The notes under the pieces are model-generated. The model was not told the origin of the DNA. It worked only from the letters and a program-made list of their open reading frames with translations, and searched no databases. Source: Macrotrachela quadricornifera (Eukaryota; Rotifera; Eurotatoria; Philodinida; Philodinidae). Taken from it: DNA of 64,000 bases. Both the position numbers and the translations under genes were made by a program. Shown here piece after piece: positions 57,583 through 64,000 of this stretch. Numbering within the stretch: position 1 is the stretch's first letter; every line of letters begins with the position of its first letter. The stretch spans positions 177,607-241,606 of the forward strand of contig JAJEKB010021331.1 in the NCBI GenBank assembly GCA_022393335.1, read 5' to 3'.

Positions 57583-57761
57583 ATGTTAGTTTATTAAAAC
57601 TTCCATATTGAAAAAACTCAATAAATTCGTTTAAACTTTTATATATAAGTGTCTTATTTTTTCTCGATAATAAATGCTTTACGTAATATATAACTCAATC
57701 GTGCTAATTTTTGTAAATTATTTTTTGTTCTTATAATTAATGGATGATTATTTTTCAATGT

Positions 57762-60613
57762 TCATTGATATTGTTTTATAGCTGAATTATAATAATTAAT
57801 TGCATAAATATATTGTTTATTAAATTCATATGTCATAGTTATTGTAAAATAACTTGTATCAATATCTGGATGTGAATTTGGATAAAATTGATGAGGGAAA
57901 TTTAAAACTTGTTTATAATAATTAATAGCACGTTGATAATTTTTAATTGCTAAATAATAATTACCTTTAGATTCTCTTGTTTCAATTAAACCATGACGAT
58001 AATTTATTTTTAAAAAAATTTTTTCAGCTTTATTAAATTCTCTCATTTTAATTAATATATATTCTAATGTTATCATTGATGTTTCTTCACCAATATTTTC
58101 TTTCATATATGAAAAAACTTCTTTTAATAGAAAAAAACGAGTATCAACTTCAATTCGAAACATAATACATTGTTTATCTTCAGTTATAATTGCATCCTTA
58201 GCCAATTTTCTTGCTACTATTTCATTTAAAGTTGTTGAGAAATAACTATTAATTGATATAAAATTTCCAATACCAGTTTTTATTTGTTCAAATTCATCTT
58301 TAGCAATTGCTTGACCACGATAAACATGTATTATATATTGATTATTATTATTATTATCATTTTTCAAATAATTATAATATAATTCGGACAATTGTTTTGA
58401 TAAATCATTGAGAAAGAATCGAAATAATAATATAATATCAATTTATAGTTCTCTTAATGCTTTATTTAGCATACGATATAATGATGAATTTCGTGTATAC
58501 CAATAAATTGCTTGGTCTTTCGTATATTTATATTTAAATTCATCAATAATATTTAATTCACTTGAATTTCTTGTAGAATTATTTTTCCATGTTTGAATTA
58601 AATCATTTTTCGCATCATCAGAATGTGGCATACGTAATAATACTTCTATAAATAATTGAAACCAAAGTATAGATACCATTTCTTTAGCAGTTGTTTCTTT
58701 TTTTTTATAGTTGTACGTTTTAAAATATTGATTGATACACTATCTTCACTAATTCTTTCGACTAATTCGTTACGTTCGACAATTACTGATCGAATCTAAA
58801 ACAATAAAACATATTTTTTAGATTAGATTTTAAAGTGATAAATCTCGTTTTGAACACTCGATTTGAGTCTTCGATGGGCATTGGAGAATCCATCGAAACA
58901 TTCTTCGAGGACTTGAAAAAAGGTTAGAAAGAAAATATTTCGGCAAAGCCCTCGATGTCGATCGAACATATATTCAGAATAGAAGGAGAATTATATTCGA
59001 ATATATGTGCTCTAGATTATGAACGATGCATCGACGAGTTTATCTAAACATATCTTCATCTTCCAGCTATAGAAACATATGTTTTTCAACTCAACATTTT
59101 ATAATTTAATACAAACAAAATATTGTGAAACTACTTTGAGAAAAATATATGAAGAGTAGATGTTCATATAACAATGATAAGAATTGGTTAATGACAACAA
59201 ATTTAAGATTAATTAATATAGTTCTGTCTAGAATCAATAATCATAGAATTCGTTGAGAACACTCGTTTTCTGTAAACCATATAATATTATTTTTGTTTGG
59301 ATCGATTGATAATTAATAATAGTGAATATTAATCGACTTTTAATCTATTGATATCTCAAATGGAAGCGAATTCTAAGACAGAAATGTAAAAAAGTTCAAA
59401 GATTTTCAATCCATTTGATTAAGCTTCTTTTGTATATAGCTTGAAATTTCTGATAGAATCAAATGCAGATTTGACTTTGAGATTATCAACGATCGTATCC
59501 AAGCATAAAACATTTTCCTAACGACATCTCTATAGCTGATCTTTGACAATTTTAATAATCTTCTATTGCACACAAAAAAATGAGTGATCGAATAGTGCAC
59601 TTAGATGTGTTTATTTCACCATGTACTCGATATTTCGATAGAATCGGAGGGCTCGAAAGAAAGCTAGATGAGTGAAAAGAAGAGGTAAATTTTCAATTCT
59701 TTCAGAATATTTTCATGCTTGCTGAAATTCGAGCGCTCGTGGAAAATCGATTGGTCGAATTGCCAAAGTCGAGGGGATCGAAAGTGTATATGACCAACGA
59801 TTAGATTTTTCGATAGGTGCACATTATAACAGAACGGAAAAAATTTGATCGAAATCATTCTCGAACACTCACCGTACCCATCGAAGGCCTTTTTAGATCT
59901 ATTTGGAATGGTCATGATCATGGCAGATTTTTTCAAAATTCATCGCAGCATCTCGTTGAAAAACTGGATAACTTTGATAGAATTTCAATGATTACATATG
60001 AAATATACTAAGACGAAATGAATTCGGCGGCCTAGTATCGATTTTTGTCATCCAATACAATCGAAACAGCGAAAATTGAAGCATTTTTATTAAAACTATA
60101 ACGACAGCGGCAGATTTTCAATCATGATGGACATTTCTGTTATCATTTTTAAATTAATATATGAATTAAATTTAGAATTGTTAATTCACTCTCGAAATAT
60201 AGTTTAAAATTGTTCATCACAAGAAGATTGAAACATACATCTTTTCAAAAATGATATTAACGAAATTTATTGTGCTCAATTTGCTTCTATTTTTCTAATA
60301 TTCATATTAAAAGCCGTGTCCTAACGAATTTTTTGAATTCTTTACATCTTTCAGTATATAGATGAATCGAAATCATATTTCTTATATAATTAACACTTGC
60401 ACGTAATTCATTTAATGTTTCGAAATTATCTTCTGTCTTTGTTACATTTACATCCAACCAAACAATAAGAAATGATTCAAGATTATTATTATCTACTGTA
60501 TTATTTGCCTTATTTGAATCTTCAAGAAATTCATAAACATTGATCAATGGTGTTTCGAGTTCTGTCGTGTCTTCTAAAAGCATAAGTGTCAAACAGAGAT
60601 GTTTATAAGACAC
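57762..60613 (-). pseudogene. ADP-ribosyltransferase/TPR gene, broken
   Basis: The N-terminal exon (60613-60302) has the family's NVYEFLEDSNKANNTVDNNN, SFLIVWLDVNVTKTEDN and YTERCKEFKKF. After ~1.5 kb of noncoding sequence the frame resumes near 58679 (QAIYWYTRNSSLYRMLNKAL), meets one in-frame TAA at 58443, then continues in the same frame through DIILLFRFFLNDLSKQL, VYRGQ (catalytic Arg), GNFISINSYFSTT (STS strand) and CIMFRIEVDTRFFLL. The next residues jump directly to YMKENIGEETSMITLEYILI, the start of the TPRs; the E-x-E catalytic loop that should intervene is missing. TPR-like repeats (YYLAIKNYQRAINYYKQVL) end at 57762. Family members modify proteins using NAD; loss of the E-x-E predicts a catalytically dead protein even if the stop were absent. 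Confidence 0.7.
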
Positions 60614-60787
60614 TTTTATTTAACTTTGTTCTGTCCTGTAATTCAGAACAGAACATCCTGCAGAGTAAAACGAATATTTTAATGTCTGTTCTTCAAAATA
60701 GAAGTCAAATTTCTTTTTATACTTAGGATTATCCAAAATTAGTGACTGATTGTAAGTGCATTTTCCATTTTTATGTTTTCTTATAGT

Positions 60788-60846
60788 ATTGTTCTTCCTG
60801 ATGAACTTTATTGTTAAATAAAGCGAAACCGGTCGAATAAAACAAT
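60788..60846 (+). ncRNA. Hammerhead ribozyme-like motif 1
   Basis: Core CTGATGA (60798-60804); stem II CTTTATT (60806-60812) pairs with AATAAAG (60817-60823), 7 of 7, loop GTTA; GAAA (60825-60828); minimal stem III ACCGGT with cleavage predicted after GTC at 60834; stem I TTC/GAA (60795-60797 with 60835-60837), internal loop, then ATTGTT (60788-60793) with AACAAT (60841-60846). The very short stem III is the type reported for Penelope-like elements. The closing pair next to the core (A60805/C60824) is mismatched, probably a G-to-A change. Confidence 0.65.
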
Positions 60847-60990
60847 TCTTTTGATTTTGCATCAAAATCACAACTGCACTTACTTACTTTCTTGTCTCAG
60901 TTAGTTAGCAGTACCTTGCTTAACTAACACCTGTTCGGCACTTAAGACACCAGTGTTGCCCTTCCAATCTTATTCTTTTCGTGTTTCAAC

Positions 60991-61146
60991 ACCCTCACCC
61001 TCACCCTCACACCCGAATTTCTGAGATTTTGAATATTTTTATGCAGAATTTATACCACCTGATGAATGACTCTTATAAATTGGAGTCGAAATCCGGGATT
61101 GTGGTAGTTTCTTGTTATAACTCACATCACACCCTCACCCTCAAGA
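60991..61146. repeat. CACCCTC-rich repeat enclosing a hammerhead motif
   Basis: CACCCTCACCCTCACCCTCA (60990-61010) and CACACCCTCACCCTCAAGATG (61126-61146) bracket the second hammerhead. The arrangement is mirrored on the minus strand at 5650-5742, so this is a dispersed family. A canonical bdelloid telomere repeat was not identified here. Confidence 0.6.
61053..61106 (+). ncRNA. Hammerhead ribozyme-like motif 2
   Basis: Stem I TACCAC (61053-61058) pairs with GTGGTA (61101-61106), 6 of 6. Core CTGATGA (61059-61065); two unpaired bases; stem II GACTC (61068-61072) with GAGTC (61083-61087); GAAA (61088-61091); stem III ATCCGGGAT with a short loop; cleavage predicted after the T at 61100 (an NUH site, ATT). 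The AT insertion after the core is unusual and could reduce activity. Confidence 0.55.
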
Positions 61147-61330
61147 TGATAAAACAATGTCTATGGGAAAAAAAACTTTTGAAATGGTCATACTGTCTAT
61201 TATGTTCCATTATATCCGTAACAGATAATCTGTATCCTACAACTAAAATAAATAGAAACCAACTCGTCGTCAACTTCATTGATGAAGTGGTCAAAGATAT
61301 AAAGTTTTCTGACAATCCCCAGTAGTCTGT

Positions 61331-62450
61331 TTATTTTTTAAAAGTTAATTTGATAGTCCAAATGGAATATCCTTTCGTATTACACCACGTAAAAGTCACA
61401 ATAGCGGTTTGACCACTTGAATCATAAACTAAGGTAGCCGTGGTTCCGTAAATGTATCCAACATTAGGATTCGTTGGGCGAGGTGGTTTGTAAACAAGTT
61501 ATTCACTACTCCATGGCCCTTGTGGTGCAGATGCATGACGAATATTGACTGCTAAACCAGCCCGATTGGTATAGATCATAATCCATCGTTGGATAAAAGG
61601 ATTGTAAAAGACACTACCGTCCATTCCCCATCCACCAGAAATAATGGCTTTTTTCTTATCAGATGAGGCAGGAACTGTAGAAGACCAAATTTGAGTACTA
61701 TTGTCAAAGTACTCGAAATTACGAACATCGGTAGCTTTAGTGAGAGGAGCTCGACTGATAAAAGTATTAGCTTCACCACTTCCATAAAGATAAACGTATT
61801 GGTTATCTTTAGTAGAAGCCATGTCACCAAAACATGGTTCGGATTTTTTCCAAAATACACCATCACTTAACCGATTTACAATGATACTGTTATTAGCAGC
61901 TACAGTCACTTCACCAATAACCATGCCTGGATCTGGCTTTTAGACGGATGAATTGCCACCGTAATAACCTTTGGGAACCCACATGAAACTTTTGCCAGGA
62001 CTGATTTCAACTGGACCAGCTTTTGGCCAAAGTATCACTCTATAACAAAAAAGGAGAAGAAGAGTTCAGTGAACAATCATCGTCGCTCTTCTAACTAAGA
62101 TTGAAAATATACCTTGGATTATTGTAGGCTATTTCTGCTGCAGTGTGAGGAAAAACTTGTTTGGCAGGTCCAACTACGGAAAGAGGATCGTTCGGATTAC
62201 CGATTGCACCAGTGTTGACATAAAAGCCGTGAAATGTGCCATTTTAGGCATAGAGAGTATCCGAATACATCCAAACAATTTTACCACCAATGGTACCCAC
62301 CGAGCCACCATCTCGATCGGGTGTAATTTTTGCAACACGATCGGTCTGATTACCGAGAACAGTTATGGTTGGTACCACAAAGGTAGCTGCAGTGGTAGCC
62401 GTAACTAAAAGACCACAAGCAACAAAAAACAAGACGAAAGTAACTTTCAT
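61331..62450 (-). pseudogene. Secreted beta-propeller-like protein with three in-frame TAA codons
   Basis: Exon 1 starts MKVTFVLFFVACGLLVTATT (62450), a signal peptide; exon 2 follows a 73-bp GT-AG intron (62041-62113) joining NNPR to [20 protein letters not shown]. The remaining protein ([71 protein letters not shown]) resembles five-bladed propeller proteins of the DUF4185/glycosidase-like kind seen in fungi and bacteria; this is tentative. The frame is continuous over ~348 codons except for three TAA codons: after DTLYA (about 62245), after NSSV (about 61942) and after PWSSE (about 61500). All three are one C-to-T step from CAA (Gln). The gene is GC-richer than its flanks. It could be a young pseudogene or a foreign-derived gene. 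Confidence 0.65.
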
Positions 62451-64000
62451 ACTTGATAATCATCCAATTCAAGTGAATATGGTATCTACAACGATGGATT
62501 TATATTTTGTCAATTACGAGGCTTCTCACGTACCTTGTTTTCTCCACTTTCATCAAAAGTGAATGGATAGATATCATCAATTATTCTTTCGGATGATCAG
62601 AAACGCGATGATTAATCCTTTGTTAATTGATAATTTGCTTGAGAATGAGAAACAGATGGTGTACTTTTAAAAAACATGAAGATCATGAAAACGAAATAGT
62701 TTTCAGGTTGTGCACCGCATAGTATCATGAAAAACATTACAAGTAAAGTGCATGCGACCGCTTTCAAATATAACGATGAACTTAGTCGATTTATTTTGGT
62801 GACCACCGATGAAACATTTGTGTCTTTTCCAAATCTTCTCAATAAAAATCAAAATTTCTCTGTTCTCTTATATATAGTTTCACTATCGTTTAGTCATTTT
62901 ATTAGACGATCAATATAATTGAGTAGAGACAATCATCATGTTCACGTGCGATGCCGATCGATAGCCATTAAAAATCTTACTAATACGAATCATTTCGAAA
63001 TTGAACCAATTAAATGTTATTTTGAATAGAATTTTAATTATTTTACACTCGTCGACACAACGTAGAAGAGCCTTAAAGTAGATTTTTTACTACGAAAGGA
63101 AGATTAGTGACTATGTTCTATAAGAATACACATATTAAAATCAATTTGAAGTAAGTCATGTATGAAGTGTCACATATATGAGAGAATCATCTGCGACTGA
63201 TTTAAAAGATATTGAAATAAATAAATATATATTTTTATGGATCAGCTTGGAAGAGAACATTAACAGAATATTTAAATACCGATAGATCTCTAATCATGCC
63301 TCTTACCCCTTCAATTCTTCTTGTTTGTTCTGTCTCTACCTTCTAGCTTACATATTCCATCACTATATGAATATTTCTTCCATTTCTTTTTTCATAATTT
63401 TTTTTCTCTTCCTCCCCGAGTCTTATTAACGATCTTTTATCGTTTAACGCTTCACTTGCTGAGTACTTCTATATCACTTCTTCGTCAGTCCTCCCGAGCG
63501 GAACAATCCTAGAGCATAATTAAAAAAAAGTAACATAATTTTGTTGATGTTGTTTTATATGATATGATACATGAAAAACTAGCAATCAAGTGTTTAGCCA
63601 TTTATTTTGTAAACGTGTGCGTCTTTATTGCTCATATGAAGAACCAGATAATATTAATTGGTGATAGTTGCAGTGAAGAAAGCGTTTGTATTCAATCTAC
63701 ATAGATGGTTTTAACAAAATATTCTACAGTGAACAAATTCAAGTGTCTCTTTGATATTCCAATGCTTCAACATTTTTTTTTCAAAAAAAAAAGAAACATA
63801 ATTACATATCGACCAATCTCATTTTTTCTATTCAAATATTATACAAAGTAATTTTCTGTACTAGAAAATTACATCTTATAGATATATTAGAAAAAACTGC
63901 AAGCCATGTTAATGAAAACTATTGATGCATTTCTTTTAAATATAAGAAACATTTACATTTTGAGTAATATTTCTTCTTATTCAATATAAAAGTTGTGTAT
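62451..64000. other. 5' flank and intergenic, no gene recognised
   Basis: A TATAAAT on the minus strand (about 62500) may be the promoter of the 61331-62450 gene. Open frames at 62612-62918 on both strands lack recognisable motifs. The rest is AT-rich with no TIR or tandem array seen. Confidence 0.4.

Noticed and set aside
60990..61146. CACCCTC array as a telomere
   Set aside because: Few units, internal position and link to a dispersed repeat family; it is not a homogeneous telomeric tract.
60981..61325. 114-codon plus-strand open frame over the second hammerhead
   Set aside because: The repeat CACCCTC gives a spurious His-Pro run and the rest has no motif.
28157..62450. Possible reassignment of TAA to Gln, because several TAA codons fall where Gln would fit
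   Set aside because: Other stops in the same pseudogenes are TAG or TGA and replace residues such as Tyr, Lys or Trp, intact genes here end in TAA, and CAA is used freely for Gln. Ordinary C-to-T decay explains the pattern better.

Overview
The window looks like AT-rich nuclear DNA of a metazoan, most likely a bdelloid rotifer. The basis is a combination rather than one marker: an intron-bearing Penelope/Athena-type reverse transcriptase remnant, degraded ADP-ribosyltransferase + TPR gene copies, an EGF-domain 7TM receptor, foreign-looking enzyme genes (a bacterial-type amidase and a berberine-bridge-type FAD oxidase), short GT-AG introns, and dense small DNA transposons. The species assignment is inference.

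Layout. 1-14 kb is mostly transposon debris: the end of a hAT element, foldback elements, two loci of ~33-34 bp tandem repeats, one unknown 222-aa gene (4.6 kb), a minus-strand hammerhead-like motif (5.75 kb), a degraded gene split by a hAT MITE that itself holds a piggyBac-type MITE (6.5-7.7 kb), a dead piggyBac element with TTAA ends (8.15-10.24 kb) and a 1.6 kb composite element (10.4-12 kb). 14.2-20.8 kb encodes a very large multi-pass membrane protein, apparently one gene whose putative last intron holds two MITEs, with an in-frame TGA near its end. A 979-bp TIR element encoding a CXC-motif protein sits 18 bp after its stop.

22.2-28.1 kb and 41.4-47.2 kb are two inverted copies of one ~5.9 kb EnSpm/CACTA-like DNA transposon. 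The minus-strand copy is dead. The plus-strand copy reads as intact: a six-exon 840-aa transposase and a nine-exon 444-aa partner protein, both closing in frame when spliced by eye, inside matching termini with subterminal repeats built on CAAGCGCATGA. This is the best candidate for a little-described system here. Between the copies lie a Penelope-like pseudogene, an F-box gene, an ADP-ribosyltransferase/TPR pseudogene and an FAD-oxidase pseudogene.

47.7-64 kb has host-type genes: an EGF-7TM receptor (minus), a secreted unknown protein (plus), a dead mariner, a secreted peptidoglycan amidase with a clear TATA/initiator promoter, two broken ADP-ribosyltransferase/TPR genes, a repeat with two hammerhead-ribozyme-like motifs (60.8 and 61.06 kb), and a secreted beta-propeller-like gene with three in-frame TAA codons but no frameshift. 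No tRNA, rRNA or CRISPR array was recognised. All exon boundaries, TIRs and target duplications were read by eye without alignment software.
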